Shown piece after piece: positions 50,584 to 63,194 of a DNA stretch of 64,000 nt. The first letter of the stretch is position 1. Every line of letters begins with the position of its first letter. The notes below the pieces were generated by a model that worked only from the letters and a program-made list of their open reading frames with translations, had not been told where the DNA came from and did no database searches. The position numbers and the translations under genes are program-made. Origin of the DNA: Tribonema minus (lineage: Eukaryota; Sar; Xanthophyceae; Tribonematales; Tribonemataceae); assembly GCA_017506865.1 (NCBI GenBank), contig JAFCMP010000067.1:124001-188000 (forward strand), read 5' to 3'.

Positions 50584-51913
50584 TCGGCGACGGCGGCAGA
50601 GCGGGATGAAGCTTACGCCGCCGCGGTCTGACGCGCGGGGTTTGCGTGCTGCGCCGGACCTCTCCTGAAAACATGCAGTGCGCAGGCATCGGGCGACGCG
50701 CACAGGCGATGATGGTGTCGGTGGGCCAGACGGAAGAGGATGCTGTAGCGACGGGCCGCCGTCGGCGCTCCGAAACAGCCACAGCAGCGCACGCGTCACT
50801 CAGCTGCGCGTCTGAACCGGGGCCAGCACGCCGGCCGACTCACTGGAGTACAAATGGAACACCAAGCAGTTTGGCGCTTGGCGATGGGCGCGGCCACTGC
50901 GAGTTGCGGCGGCGCGCCAAGCGGGGTCTGTGGCAAAAGGGCATGGAGACAGCCACGCGGCAGCGCTTTTGCGGCTGCATTGTGCGGTTGGTTCTCCAGC
51001 TTTTGATTGTACCCAGCGTGCTTTGGCGCGGACACCTGCGCTGGACACCTCAGAGATGTCCCCGTCCCAGGCTGTCGAGTGCAGGTGCACTCAGCATGCT
51101 CTATGGTGCAGACACCTGGTCCCGGGACGTCTCTGCCGATGCTGCGAGCTGTGCGGCAAGCCGGCTCTGTGGAACGCTCTGCACAAGCGTGCAGGGCCAC
51201 CTGTCAGACCTGCCTTGGTTTCGTGTGAGCCAGTACTGCGGGCGCTTGTCGGATTACTGTGCGCATCAGCGCGCGCAGCATTGCAGCACGAAGTGCGCAT
51301 CGCAAATGCACGAATGGGGTCAGTATTTCTATCGTTCCATTGCAGTTTGAAGCAGCTGTATTTGAACACCGTCTCCTTGGACAACGGGCGCCACACCCAC
51401 GCCAGCCAAATGAAATCACCAAGTCCTGGCCCCCTTTTCCATGTTTAAAGCTCCATCTGTGTCTTGCACGGGCGGACCGATGTGCAATTGTGCACAGAGC
51501 AGCCGCGCATCGCATTTGCAGCAGCATCTACTACTCTTAAGACACTAATCCGCGTAGATTCATGAAGCAGCGACCCCCCCCCCCTGTATCGACAGGCACT
51601 ACAAGTAGCCAGGAATAATCTTTTTCCACATGTTACCTCTGCCTCAGCTGTGATGATTGCAACATGTGGAAGCATGTCGCAGGCGACACTCATTGTCTCT
51701 ACTGTAGTAAACACATTGCTCAGTCTTCCTGTTCCCCAAGTCACTTCAAGTCGAAAGCTTGAGCACGTTTTTGATTGCAATTGGTGTTTTACGCGGTTAC
51801 ACCTGAAACCGCCAAAAAGGGTAAGAGGCAAGACGTGCAGCAAGGAAAGACCTGCCGAAGTTTGGAGTGCTCACCAGAGAGCTCAGGCGTCCGCCTTGTG
51901 TGGCGCAAGGGCG
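50584..51913. other. Intergenic region
   Basis: No recognised gene. Imperfect internal repeats (CAGACACCTGGTCCCGGGACG-like and GGACACC...GAGATGTCCCCG-like) lie at about 51030-51150. The coiled-coil gene's frame is open upstream to 51650 but that part reads as non-conserved leader. Confidence 0.4.
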
Positions 51914-53500
51914 ATGGCCAGTAGACCAAAAACGCGAGCAGCAGGAGTTCCAACTGCGTTGTGGTCAGCGGATGCAGCAGTCCGAGCGACGACTGCGGAT
52001 GCGCCCACTCCCGGAACCATCACCAAATTAATGGACCTATCCGTGGCTCATGCAGTGGCAGAGGAGCTCCGACACAAACATATCCGCACCCTGGAGGTCC
52101 TCGACAGGGTGGTGAAGGAGAACGAGGGCCTTCGCCGCCAGTTGAGGGCATGGTCCTGCGGCAAGCAAGCAGAGGGGGCCACAGGTGGGTTGTTGCCGCT
52201 GGCGGACGACGACACGGTTTTCCTGACCTCGGGTGCAGAGTTTGCGAATGAGAGGGAGCTAGCCGATGCGAGAGATCGTGTCGGCGTGCTGTCGGTGGAG
52301 GTGTACAACCTCCGGGAAGCTCTCAGAGCTGCCAGAGGGGAACTTTGCGAGTCCCGGGACAGCAACTCTACCCTGCTGGCCAGCTACAACGCAGAGAGGG
52401 CTCGCACGGCCTCGCGCAGGGACAGCGTGTGCCCAAGGTGCCTGGACACGAGGCAACAGCTGGCTTCTCTGCGGGAGGCCCATGAGAAGGAGTTGAAGGC
52501 GGCCTCCGAGCGACACGCTGCTGCCCTGGTTACCGCGCAGCAGAGCGCATCAGCGCATAAGGAGGTCAGCGAACAGCAGCTCGAGGTAGCGCAGAGCACA
52601 CGCGATGACTGGGCGGAGCGGGTGGCGGAGGCGGAGGCAGCTGCGGCGGCTGCGCAGCGCGCCGCCGCTGCGGCGCAGGAGCGGGAGGCAGGCGCGCACC
52701 GCGAGCTCAAGAAGGCGCTGCTGATCGCTGACTCGGCGCGTGCGCGTGCGCAGCAGGCGGAGGTGGAACGCGAGCTAGCCGAGGCGGAGCTTTTACGCCA
52801 GCAGCAGCAGCAGGAGCAGCAACGGCAGCAGCAGCAGCAGCAGCGGCGGCAGCAGCAGGGTCAGCGCACGGAGGCGTCGCCGCCGCCGCCGACGCGCAAC
52901 GGGCGCAAGACGTCGCTGCCGGGGAAGCGGGAGGCACCGGCACAAGTAGCAGCGACTGCAGCACAGCAGACAGAGCAGCAGCGCCAACAGCAGCAGCCTG
53001 ATGATCAGCAGCAGGAGCAGCAGCAGCCGCGCACGCGCTCGGGCCCTGTGGTGGTGCTGCCGTCGGTGCTGCCGGAGTGGCCCGCGAGTGCGCCGGATCG
53101 GCCTGCGCCCATGTACCGCCGGCACACCGTGTCGCAGCCGGTGCTCGCCGCGCATCTGCTGCTGCCACAGCAGTCGCTGCCGCCGCCGTCGCAGCAGCAG
53201 GAGCAGCAGCAGCAGGTGCAGCAGCGGCAGCGACAGCCGCCGCAGCAGTCGCCGCAGAAGCAGCCGCCGCCGTGCAGCGGCGTGAGCTTTGGCAACAGCG
53301 ACGCCGTGTTCGACACGCTGCGGCGCGAGAACGACAGGCTGCGGATGCAGCTCACGCAGCAGCGCGCGGCGCAGGCGGTCCTGCTGCGCAGCAGCACTGC
53401 GCGCGGCTGCACCGGGGTGCTGCTGGGCAAATTCGGACGGCAGGGGCAGGGGGGCAAGGGGCGGGGCGTCCACACGCGGCGTCTGAGCAGCGTCATGTAA
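51914..53500 (+). CDS. Gln-rich coiled-coil protein, single exon
   Basis: The start is taken at MASRPKTRAAG; the frame is open 88 codons further upstream but without coding character. About 528 residues: a coiled coil (AHAVAEELRHKHIRTLEVLD, VVKENEGLRRQLRAW), a single CPRC pair, a long Ala/Glu/Arg coiled coil (about residues 180-300), then Gln runs from CAG repeats with PPPP segments, and a final short coiled coil VFDTLRRENDRLRMQLTQQ. Resembles scaffold or centrosome/cytoskeleton-type proteins in general composition only; no family is recognised. Lack of introns contrasts with neighbouring genes. Confidence 0.65.
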   Translation: MASRPKTRAAGVPTALWSADAAVRATTADAPTPGTITKLMDLSVAHAVAEELRHKHIRTLEVLDRVVKENEGLRRQLRAWSCGKQAEGATGGLLPLADDDTVFLTSGAEFANERELADARDRVGVLSVEVYNLREALRAARGELCESRDSNSTLLASYNAERARTASRRDSVCPRCLDTRQQLASLREAHEKELKAASERHAAALVTAQQSASAHKEVSEQQLEVAQSTRDDWAERVAEAEAAAAAAQRAAAAAQEREAGAHRELKKALLIADSARARAQQAEVERELAEAELLRQQQQQEQQRQQQQQQRRQQQGQRTEASPPPPTRNGRKTSLPGKREAPAQVAATAAQQTEQQRQQQQPDDQQQEQQQPRTRSGPVVVLPSVLPEWPASAPDRPAPMYRRHTVSQPVLAAHLLLPQQSLPPPSQQQEQQQQVQQRQRQPPQQSPQKQPPPCSGVSFGNSDAVFDTLRRENDRLRMQLTQQRAAQAVLLRSSTARGCTGVLLGKFGRQGQGGKGRGVHTRRLSSVM

Positions 53501-54277
53501 AGCGGCTGGCGCTGCAGATTCAGCAGCTGCATCATTGCGCTGCCGTCTGTTGGCTATTGGGGGGGGCACTGTTAGGGTTCGTTGAGTAGAGGCTGCAGGT
53601 GCCGCTGCTTGCTTTGAGGTTACGCAGGGGGGCGGGATGGGTAGCTGTCCCATGTGAAGGTTTCGCAACGGTCGTCGAGTTACCGAGCCTTGGCGCGGAA
53701 GTTTTGGGAAAAAAGGTTTACATGGTCTCATGGGCACAACGACCGGACATTTTACAGTCCATGTCCATGCACGATTTTATCAGCCTGCCGCAGGGGTTTC
53801 ATTCCTCATAATTACAGGCCACACGCTCACTGGGCGCGACCATTTTCTGCTGCGCCAAGAGTGAATCGGACGCGCCCTTGAACGCAACAGACGCCAATCT
53901 TCTTTATCAATGCAACATGTCGTCGAGAAACACGTGCTTGTGGTGCACAGTTGCTGTTGCCTTTGTCAGAGGATTGCTGCGCTTGTGCACTGACGGGAAA
54001 TGCGACCTTAGGGCACCCGCCGCGCTGCTTGACACAAGTCTGTGTGCGCCGTGCATGTGCGGATCGCAACGCGGCAACACTCGCCTCCAGCGGATCAAGC
54101 GCTCTCACACACCCCAGCCCATCCAGCCAGCGCATGCTCACATATGCATGAACACATCCAGCACAGACCACGCATTGCAGCAGAGAAATGGCCGCCTGTA
54201 CAAGCTGTGTACACCGCGCTTGCTAGTGTATGATCACGGTCACGGAAGAGAGACGACCACTCTGTACAGCGTGCTTG
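53501..54277. other. Convergent intergenic region
   Basis: Between the 3' ends of the coiled-coil and the IQ/WW genes. A near-duplicate TGTATGATCACGGTCA occurs at 54228-54243 and 54283-54298, the second overlapping the stop region of the minus-strand gene. Confidence 0.4.
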
Positions 54278-57200
54278 CTATTGTATGATCACGGTCATGG
54301 GGCGCCCGTCGCGCCCGAACACGTCCGCGCCGCCGTAGTCTGCCGTGCCGCCGCGCGCCCCCGCTGGCGACGCAAACCCCGGCGCGCCCGCCGCAGCAGC
54401 GGCATCACGCGCCCCCGACTCTAGCAGCCCCACATCCAGGTTATACTCGCCGCCGTAGCTCTCCGTCCACGGCGCGGCGGCATCGGCGCTGCCGTCGGTG
54501 ATTGCTAGCGCGTCGCCGCCGCCGCCGCCGCCGCCGCCGAGCACGGCCGGCGCGACGCGCGGCGCGAGCGCGATGGGCAGGGTGCCGCGGCGCTGCGCGC
54601 GCGGCAGCAGCGCCGCGGAGCCGCGCAGCGGCGGCGCGCTCAGGCCCAGCGCGGCGCGCTGCGCGTCGCGCGCCGCCGCCGCCGCCGCCTCCGCCGCCCT
54701 GTCCGCCGTCTGCGCATGCGCCCAGTCGAGCAGCGACAGCGGCGCGTGGCCGCGCGGCGCACCGGCGCCGTGCGCGCGCTCCCAGCAGTGCGGGCAGTAG
54801 AGGCGTGCGGCGGCGGCGCGCGCGGTGCGCGGCGAGGACGCAGTCGAGGACGCGGCGCGCGAGCCCGCGGAGCGCTGCGACAGCGCGCCGCCGCCGCTGT
54901 TGCCGCAGGCCACGCAGGCGCGCTCCGCGAAGCGCTTGCCGCAGACCTGCGGGATGGGGAAGGGGTGTGGGGGGGGGGGAGCACAATCAGGCAGAGAAAC
55001 GGGTGACAGGTTGGACCAGTCCCTGCTGCGTATGGCTATGATGATCGGTGCTGTACATAGTGATGAGCAGTGCAAGGTGCAAATGGAAAATGGATACGAC
55101 AATGCAAATTCGATGCACGCCAAGCTGGCGGGGCGGCCAGTCAGCCCTGCGGGACCTGCGCTGCAGCCACCTCCCTGGGACGCACCACCCCAGAGTGACC
55201 AGTCCATGCCAGGGAGCTAGGCTGTGCGTACATTCCAAATTAGTGTGAGGGGGGCAGGTACGACATGGCGTGCAGTCAGACATATGCAAGAGGCCAGGTG
55301 TCGCAGCGCATGTACGTTGACTCGTGGTGCAGCAGCTTCGCGCAGCCAAGTGGATGCCGCTGCAAGGGTACCGCAGGGCTCGCGCCCTCACACGGGCGCC
55401 GCGGGCCTGCATCTGCAGAGCGCCGGCACAACCGCGCCGCGCAGCGCAGCGCGTCATGCACCCCGCCGCCGACCGCCGCACCCAGCGTCTGAGCGCTGCC
55501 GTGAGCGTCCTCCCCCCTTCCCCCTTCTTCCTCATCGCACGACCACATATGGACTACTCAGTCATCGGCCGGAAGGGGCGAATGGATGAACAAGTGAATG
55601 AGCGCGCAAACAGACGGCCGCGCCCCCCCGTTTCCCTGATGGCACAGCACATACATACTACTTGGTGCATCGGCCGGAAAGGGCGAACGCATGAACAATT
55701 GAATTGAGCGCGCGAACAGACAGCCGCTGCTCGCGGACGCGCGCGCGCACGCGCGTTCACCTCGCACAGGTGCGCCGCCATGGGCGTCCACGGGTGGCGC
55801 CAGCCCTCCGGGTCGACAGCGTCGCCGTGCTCGCGCCGGTAGCACGCGAAGCACAGCGCGACGCCGTCCGTCGCGCAGCGCCGCAGCGCGAGCGCCGCGC
55901 AGCACGACTGGCACGGCACGTGCCCCGGCGGCGGCGCGTCCGCCGTGTCGCCGCTCTCGGCGTGGCGGTAGTACGCCGCGCCGGTCGCGCGCACGATGAG
56001 CGACCACGCGGGCAGCGGCTGCAGCGGCGCGCAGGCGCCGCGCGCGCGCCGCGGCATGTACGGCTCCGTCCAGCTGCGGCGGCGGCGGCGGCGGAGGAGG
56101 GGGGGGGGGGGGGGGGCGCGGCGCGTGAGGGCTGCGGGGCGACTGAGCACGATGTTGCTGCGAGGTAGAGCGGACGAGGCAGATGAGCGTCCTCATGTAC
56201 GTATATATGTCACTCTGCAGAGATGGATAGCGGCTGCACGCGTGCCACGTCGCAGCAGCAGCAACGGCAGTAGCAGCAGCAGCAGCGGCAGCAGCACCGC
56301 AGCAGAGGGTGGTGGCGGTGGTGGCGCCTGAGCTGTGCCACAGAGCGATGGACCGGTTTCTTGGCTCATCATATTCGGCTCCTTCCAGCTGCTGTATGTG
56401 AGGATCAGGTCTGGGCGTGGTGCAGTATATGTGCTATGCGATGAGTGGCGGAAAAGCATGAGTGAACGGCGCCAGTCGCTGACTCCTGTGCACAACAGCG
56501 GCTCAGCGGCAGATGGCGTCGCTGCGGCAGCCCAATTCTTGACGCAGTTGACCGTGGACGCAGCCTGTCAGGCGTGCGTTCGGTGCGAGTGCTTTCAAAG
56601 CGCTCAAGCACCTTGACAGCGAGCGCACTGCACGCGAAGAGAACATCGACGGCACCAACTGGCTAAAGTTGCACGTGACCGACTGAGCGATGCGCAACAA
56701 CCAGCAAGCAGTGCTCCCCGCACAGGCATACACGAGTCCCATCCAGCTCCACACACGCGGCCGGCAGGCAGGCACGGGCGCTTGTGGGAGCACCGCCGCA
56801 TGCGCGCAATGTCATCGCGCACGCAGCATTTCTGGTGAGCAGTGCCACCCATGCTGAGTGCTTATGTCCGCCACGCATTTCTCTTCGGGTGCCTTCGCCA
56901 ATTCCAATTTATACTGACGATCTCCCGTGTTATGCCCCCATCGTCGTCTACAGTGTCGCTGATACACAGCAACAAGCCAGTGGTAACAACAGCCGTGCGC
57001 GCGCACCTGGACGTCCCGTAGTTGTGGTTGAAGAAGTACTCCGCGCCGGTCGCCGGGTCGCAGAGGCGCTCTATCGTCAGGTGCAGCAGCGCGCCAGCGC
57101 GCGCGCGCGCCGCCGCGCCGCGCCACCAGCACTGCAGCGTCACGGCGGCAGCGCGCAGCCGCGCGGCGGCGGCAGCGGTGCGCTGCGCATCCCACGCCCA

Positions 57201-58305
57201 CCGCACCATGCCTGTCGCGGCAGCGCGGCAGCAGCGGTGGCTTCGTGAGATCATGGCGCGGCAGCAGATGTCAAGTGGACGAATGGCGACGCTCTCTGAG
57301 CGCTGCCAGAATGTGCGGGACGCCGCGCTGCGGACCGCCGTGGTGTCAACCATTGGCTTGCGTGCGACGTGGCTGTGGGTGAAAGGGGGGGTACGAGTGC
57401 TGCGCGCTGCCTCGTGCCCGCAGCAGCCATGGCCGGCGTTTGGCAAGCACTGGAGCGGTGCAGCGGCAACACACTTGATGTTGCACACGTCAAGTTGACT
57501 CCCGGCAGACAGCACCTCACCTCTGTCCCGCCGCCCCTTCCAGCGGCGGTATGCCCGCTGCAGCACGCGCGCGGCGCGCGCCTCGCTCTCGAGGACCCAC
57601 GCATTCGACGCGGCGATCGCCGCCATGCTGCGCGTTAGCACCTGCGGCAAGGGGGACAGCGACCGGGGGGGGGGTCAGCAGCGCAGCTGCCGGCTCTCCT
57701 GGCTCTCGTGTTGTGCTGCCCATGAAGGTGGCATGTATGCCCGAAAAGGTGTGCGCCAAGAGTCTGGGCGGTGGCTGCTGCGGGGCGCCTCGATGCAGAC
57801 TGCCGCACCACTGCTCGCGGCGTGCGCGTTGAGCGCTGATGGGAAGACGCGCTGCTGCCGCACTGCGAATCTTCTCAATTACATGCCTTGCAAGTTACGC
57901 CCCCGCGTGTCAAGCTTGCCGGAGAAGCTCGGAGAAGCTCCGCACAGAGCATGCGGGAGCTCACCACAAGCGGCGCAAGTGGGCACTTGCAATGCCGATC
58001 AGTACACGTTCAGGCAGGCGCCCATACCCCGTGTTGAAGTACACTTTGTCAGGCTCGCAGCGAGTACGTTGCACAGAGGCAAGGTGCGGCGCAATGCACG
58101 ACTTTGTGTTGACCTGCAGCGATCAAGCAGCAGTACACACGGCCGACGTGAATCTTATCCCCACAACGGGACCGTCATGCAAGCAAGTGATTCTCTGGAT
58201 GTGAAACTTCAACATGAAGTTGTGAGCTCTCACCTCCTCCTCGCCGACCATGGTGTCGATGGTGACGCGCATCAGGTCCAGTATGGTCGTCTTGTAGTCC
58301 ATGAG
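54278..58305 (-). CDS. IQ-motif / WW-domain / B-box-like zinc-finger protein, 5' incomplete
   Basis: Five minus-strand exons in phase: 58234-58305, 57521-57641, 57007-57211, 55761-56073, 54278-54946. Order: helix DYKTTILDLMRVTIDTMV; IQ motif ARVLQRAYRRWKGRRDR; second IQ-like AAVTLQCWWRGAAARARAG; WW domain ERLCDPATGAEYFFNHNYG joined to SSWTEPYMP; second WW-like WSLIVRATGAAYYRHAESGD; zinc-finger-like cluster PCQSCCAAL...CATDG...CFACYRREH; second cluster VCGKRF...CVACG...YCPHCWERAHG; disordered Gly/Ala tail ending DGRPMTVIIQ. IQ motifs bind calmodulin-type EF-hand proteins and WW domains Pro-rich ligands; the combination suggests a Ca-responsive scaffold (inference). G runs at 56100-56117, 54968-54979 and 57666-57674 are this strand's C tracts before acceptors. 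Confidence 0.78.
55564..55735. repeat. Tandem repeat, period about 108 nt, in an intron of the IQ/WW gene
   Basis: CATCGGCCGGAAGGGGCGAA and GAGCGCGCAAACAGAC (55564-55615) recur at 55669-55725 with few changes. No exon sequence is included. Confidence 0.75.
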
Positions 58306-61300
58306 CTGCGCGAGCGGGCAGGCGGTCAAGACATGCAGCGCGCGGTGAGCAGTGCCGCGAGACGTGCAGCGTGGTGAGCGCTGCTGTGAATGCCACATGG
58401 CACCCGAAGCGTACGACAAAGCGATGAAGTATGACAAAGCGAGACATGCAGCGCGGTGAGCACTGCTGTGAATTCCACATGGCACCTGACGCGCATGACA
58501 AAGTTGAGGGGTGCGCTGGAAGTGCATACATTTGAGTGGCGGGCAGGGAGGTGCGCAGCGCAGCAAGGGATTCCTTCACTCTTCTGCTGCGGTGCAGTGG
58601 ATGTGTGCACACAGTTGAGTGGTGGGCAGGGAGGCACGCAAAGAAGGCAAAGGATTCCTCACGTATTGCTGCAAGCATATAGGACACCTGACGTGAACGA
58701 CGGTGAAATCGATGGATGCGCTGACACCGAAGGTGCAAAGGACTGCCACGCTGGGAGGGGGTGAGTCGCCACTCTGCGCGGCAACAAACGGGGTTGCGCT
58801 CACCATTTCCACTTGACCAAGCTGCCACGGAAGCAACAATGAAAAAAATGACACCCAGCAGCCTCAGTGCCAGGCAATGAAGTCTGCCCCCTGACCCGTC
58901 AGACGCGGCAGCCTGCGTCGAGTACGGTCTCTTCTGGCAGACCGTCGCGCGCGTGGCCGCTGCCATGCTGTCTGATGCATGAGGTGGTGATGAGCAGCTG
59001 CCGTCGCGTTGCTGGCCGATCACACATGCGCCGCGGTGGCTGTCGACACGCCCTCCTTCGGAGGTTTGGGTTGCGGCGCAAATGGGACTCCCCGCGGCCA
59101 TCTGCCAAGCTTCGTGTCGAGGGACGGCACGACCTTGAAGCTGTGATCGCGCGGAAGTCATGGCGACTGCGTAAGATGTGGTCATCCCTCAACACAGGCC
59201 ATTGGCGCCGCCACTGGGTCGGCAGCAGCTGCCCCCCCGCTGCGGCGTGCAAACCGCCTCCAGCGCGCCGACTGTAACAGTGCGCCCATCGCCGTGCAGG
59301 GAAATGAGCGCAGGGGCACAGAGGAAGGCGCGAACTGACCGTCAGCCAATTGCTGCCCCCCCCCGTTAATAAAGACGCGACCTGCCGAATAATCGCAGGG
59401 GCGCTGCGCGGCCCTCCACCATCAGCTCGACGGCCACGCTTGGCAAAGCGCACTGTAAGGCGGCGACGACCGCTTTAAACTCTGGTCCCTCTTGCGCGCG
59501 GCACTACTGCTGCCGAGCGGCGGCCGATTCAGTTCTGGCCCTACGCGCACGTGGCTGCGCTGCATCCGAGCAGACACGGATGCGTGCGGGCACCATGGCA
59601 GCGTAGCGCCGGAGGCACGCTGTCAGGCGCCTGGTGCCGCCTTCCCCGTGGGAGTGGTGCACCGTGCGTGACCGCGCGAGCGGACTCCGGCAATCTCGAC
59701 GGCGAGCTGCGCGGGCTTGCAGAGACGTGTGACACTGCGCACGCGCGGTGCAGGGCGCGCCTCAACTGCACCTCGGCACCTGCCCACAGCGACAGTGAGC
59801 TCATGTCCCTTGTCGCATCGCTCCAACGCTGCTGTGCGCTCTTGAAGGTGGCCGGTGCAGTGTGCGGCAACGGTGCGCAGCGGCGACGGAGTCCGCTCTG
59901 TGCCGCAGCCCACGATCGCAAGTCGCGCCAAGGAGGTGGCCCATTGCGAGACACTCTACGAATGCGCCGCTCAGAGCAGTCATTCACATGAGGCCGCGAC
60001 CCGTCGCACTCTCCAAGCTCATGCCACGCGGCTGCGCTGCAGTGTCCACACTCCTGCGGTGGTGCGGGCCACGGCGTGGCGCCGGCACGCAGCGCGCTGG
60101 CTGCACTGTGAGGTGCACTTTAACCCGAGGCGTTGCACCGGCGCACAGCGCTCAGTGGCAGTGCGGTAGGTATTACCTGTGCACAGCGGTCGTCATCGCC
60201 TGTTCGGAATGCAGGTTTTCTCGGGACAGCCGCGCAGCACACTCGGCGTATGTCGGTGTGCGAGCTGAACATTGGTCGCGGACTAGCATTGACCAGCTGC
60301 CTACGGGTGTCTTTCTCCGTGCGTATGGGCACATTCCGACACCACTTGCTGATCATTAGCCCCATCTGCTATACGCCACACATCGTATTGCCACCTTGTA
60401 GACGATTTATTTTTGAGGGTATGACCAAGTGTACATTTCTGAATAATATGAGTAGTATGCTGCAGGATTGACATGCTGTTCATGATGTATACTGATCACC
60501 TCTGCACAAATTAGCTCACATTTTGCTCCTAGTTTCGTGACTGCACCTGCACAGGTTGACTGTATTGTACTCAGGAATCATTCATAACACATGTAGGTCC
60601 TGCCATTAACGTATTGCGCCACAGCAAGTGTGCACACTTTCTGCGTGTATACAAGCGCTCAACGTGCGCACTGCCACCAGCATGTATGTTTTTCAAACGA
60701 CCGTTGCAAAACACAGCAATGGCGGAGAACTGCAGCGTGGCGAGAGCACACATCACCAGTACACGCAGGACAGCTGGAAGGCGTGAGCTGAGAGTCCAAC
60801 GACCGCTGCTGACTATAATGCACTGTCCTATTCTCACTCATGCGTACCAGGAAGCAGTAGCACGTGCATCGGATTCGTGGACGACCAGTCGTGAATCATA
60901 CGTCGTGAACCATATGGCACCAACCGCCCCTCCTACGACGTATTTGTCACATTCTCCCTCGTGCGCACCAGGGAGCACATGTACGTGGGTCACATTCCTG
61001 AACGACCAATCGCGCATTACGTAGCACCAATGCGCCGTGCAGGGGCTTACGTGGCGCGCGCTGCTGTACGTGCCCCCAGAGGGCTGAGCACTTCCTGCTC
61101 TCATTGAGATACTTGATATCTATTTACTCTGCACATACATGGTGGTCTCGCCCGCACTCCCGGCAGCGCCGTCGCCGCCGCTGTTGCCCGCGCTTAGGCG
61201 CTCTACATCCGCTGTCGCCGCCAAAGACACCGGGTGCACGTGAGGCACCGCGCTGTCGACCGCAGGGGGCGCGCCCCTCGCCGGCCTGCACCAGGACTCT

Positions 61301-61609
61301 GCCGCGCCGCATGCAGGCGTCAGCACCCACGTGCGTGCGCCAGCGCCTGGTCCCAGAGTGCGCCTCGGCACATCCACTCCCAGCACGACATCCGGCAGTT
61401 GCGCGCCCGCAGGCCTCCAGAGGCATCATGCTCGTCTCCATTCATTACCATCTCAGCGACGATGCATTGCCTTCTGCCCACCGCCGCATTCCTCAGCTTG
61501 TCCGCCGCCTCCTGCAGCATGCGCGCGCGCCGTGCGTCCCCGTGGCTGCGCCCCCGCAGGGGCAGCTGCCGCGCGTGCCGCGAACTGCACGCGGGCGCGC
61601 CGCACTGCG
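58306..61609. other. Region upstream of the IQ/WW gene, with tandem repeats
   Basis: Should contain the missing 5' exon(s). Tandem repeats at 58340-58500 (GACATGCAGCGCGGTGAGCAC; GAATGCCACATGGCACC, period about 90-100) and 58525-58660 (GTGGCGGGCAGGGAGG and GGATTCCT, period about 95). A loose duplication is at 60836-61010 (GCGTACCAGGAAGCA versus GCGCACCAGGGAGCA). No other gene recognised; 60.2-61.1 kb is AT-richer. Confidence 0.4.
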
Positions 61610-63194
61610 CTACGCATGCGCGTCGCCGCGCTTCGCTGTGAGCGCGCCCGCACGCTCCGTGAGTCGGGCGCTGGCTCGCACTGCGGCGGCGCCGCGCGGC
61701 TCCGCGGCGGACGCGCCCGATGTAGCGTTCGCTTCCGCGCGCATCTGCTTGGGCGCGCGCTCCTCGCTCGTGTCGGCGTCGTGTGCGCGCCGCTTGTCGC
61801 CAGCGCGGCCGTCGTCACCGCCATGCGCGCCACCGCCATGCGACTGCTGCCGCTGCTGCTGCTGTCGGCAGCAGTGGACGACATGGTGCCGCCGCTGCTG
61901 GTCGGGGCAGTCCGCTGAGTCACCGGCGTAGCCAGCGTGCTCTGCGCCACCGCCGCCGCGCCGGTGTGCAGCGGCGGCCGCAGCGCCAGAAGGCGGCGTC
62001 ACTGTGATGCTGCCGCTGCCTGCCTTACCCCGCGTACGGGCAGCCTCTGCTGTGCCGCTGGCTGCGTCTGCCTCACTGATCATCCCGCGATCATCCGAAA
62101 GCTTGTTGATCAGCACCACCGTCGTTTCCGCCAGCCGCCCCCCGCCGCTTGCGCCCTGCTGCGGGCTCTCCGCGTCCGTCTCAACAGCCGACAACACATC
62201 CCACGGTATCCTCAGCGTCCTGTTGTGCACCGCGCCGTCACCGCCGCGCAGCGCATGCGCGCCATCAGCAGCCATTTCAACAGCTGCTGCCGGTCCACCG
62301 CGCACATGTTCCAGATTGCCTGCCGCCGCCGCCACCGCTTGCCCTTGCGCTGCTGCCACCGCTGCCGCGCTCCCCACCGCGCACGCAACAACGGAGGCAA
62401 CTGCCAGGCCGCCCGCGCCCCGCCCCCCCTCCACATCACTGGCGGGCGCCATGTCACACACGAGGGACGCGGGGGGCGGCGCGGCGGCGGCGCCTACGCG
62501 GCCCGACTGCGGCTCAGCGGCCCGAGCGCTGCTGCTGGAGCCTCCGCCGAGGTCCTGGATGGTATTCTGCGCCTTCTCCGCTGTCCTCTGGAGATCTGCC
62601 GCGGCAGCTGCTGCACGATGCTCAGCCTGGTCCAGCTCGGCGAGCGCGGCCGCGACGCTGGCCACGACCGCCGCCGCCTGCGCCGCCGCTGTCGTCGCGG
62701 ACCGCTCGTTGGGCGGACGCCCTCGCTTCCTCTGCGTCTGCTTCTGCGCGACGCGCCAGATACCGTGCCTCCGATTCCCTGGCCGCGGCTGTTTTCCTGA
62801 TGGTCGCCGCGGCGCCCTCAAGCCCTGGAGTGTCAGGTGTGCCGTGCTGCCCGATGACGGTGACTGAAATCACATGTCTGCGCATTGAACGCCCTGAATC
62901 CTCCAAGGCCTGGTTGTAAGCTCGGTGCAGGCCGCTCGCCCGCTCCAACGCAGATGCTGTGTCATTGGCCTGAGCAAGAAGCTCTGCTTCCGCAGTCGCG
63001 AGAGCTCTCACGGAGTCTGCTGCCCTAGCAGCATCCTCTGCTGCTGCAGCAACTTTGGCGGCACGCTGTTTCGCCCGCTGCGCTGCCGCTGCAGTTTTCC
63101 GCGCGATCTTCGACTTGGCCTCATATGCGGCCTGGCCGCTTGCCTTCAGCGTGTCCAGATGAATCTCATCACCGGCACCGGTGGTGCCAGACAT
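61610..63194 (-). CDS. Ala-rich coiled-coil protein with apparent frameshift
   Basis: Starts at MSGTTGAGDEIHLDTLKASG (63194). The first frame is a heptad-like Ala/Glu/Arg coiled coil through AEADAEEARASAQ (about 62700); coding character then continues one frame over as ATTAAAQAAAVVASVAAALA and LDQAEHRAAAAAADLQ to the end at 61610. One indel near 62690-62710 would join them; it may be a sequencing error, a recent mutation or an unusual join. The C-terminal half has a basic patch (GDKRRAHDADTSEERAPKQ) that could be a nuclear signal. No family recognised. Confidence 0.5.

Noticed and set aside
50584..51350. Plus-strand ORF of about 234 codons (50646-51350)
   Set aside because: No conserved features, irregular Cys/Arg-rich composition and internal repeats; likely a chance ORF in GC-rich intergenic DNA.
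58175..59185. 336-codon minus-strand ORF upstream of the IQ/WW gene
   Set aside because: It runs through a spliced exon (58234-58305) in a different frame and through tandem repeats; no conserved sequence seen.
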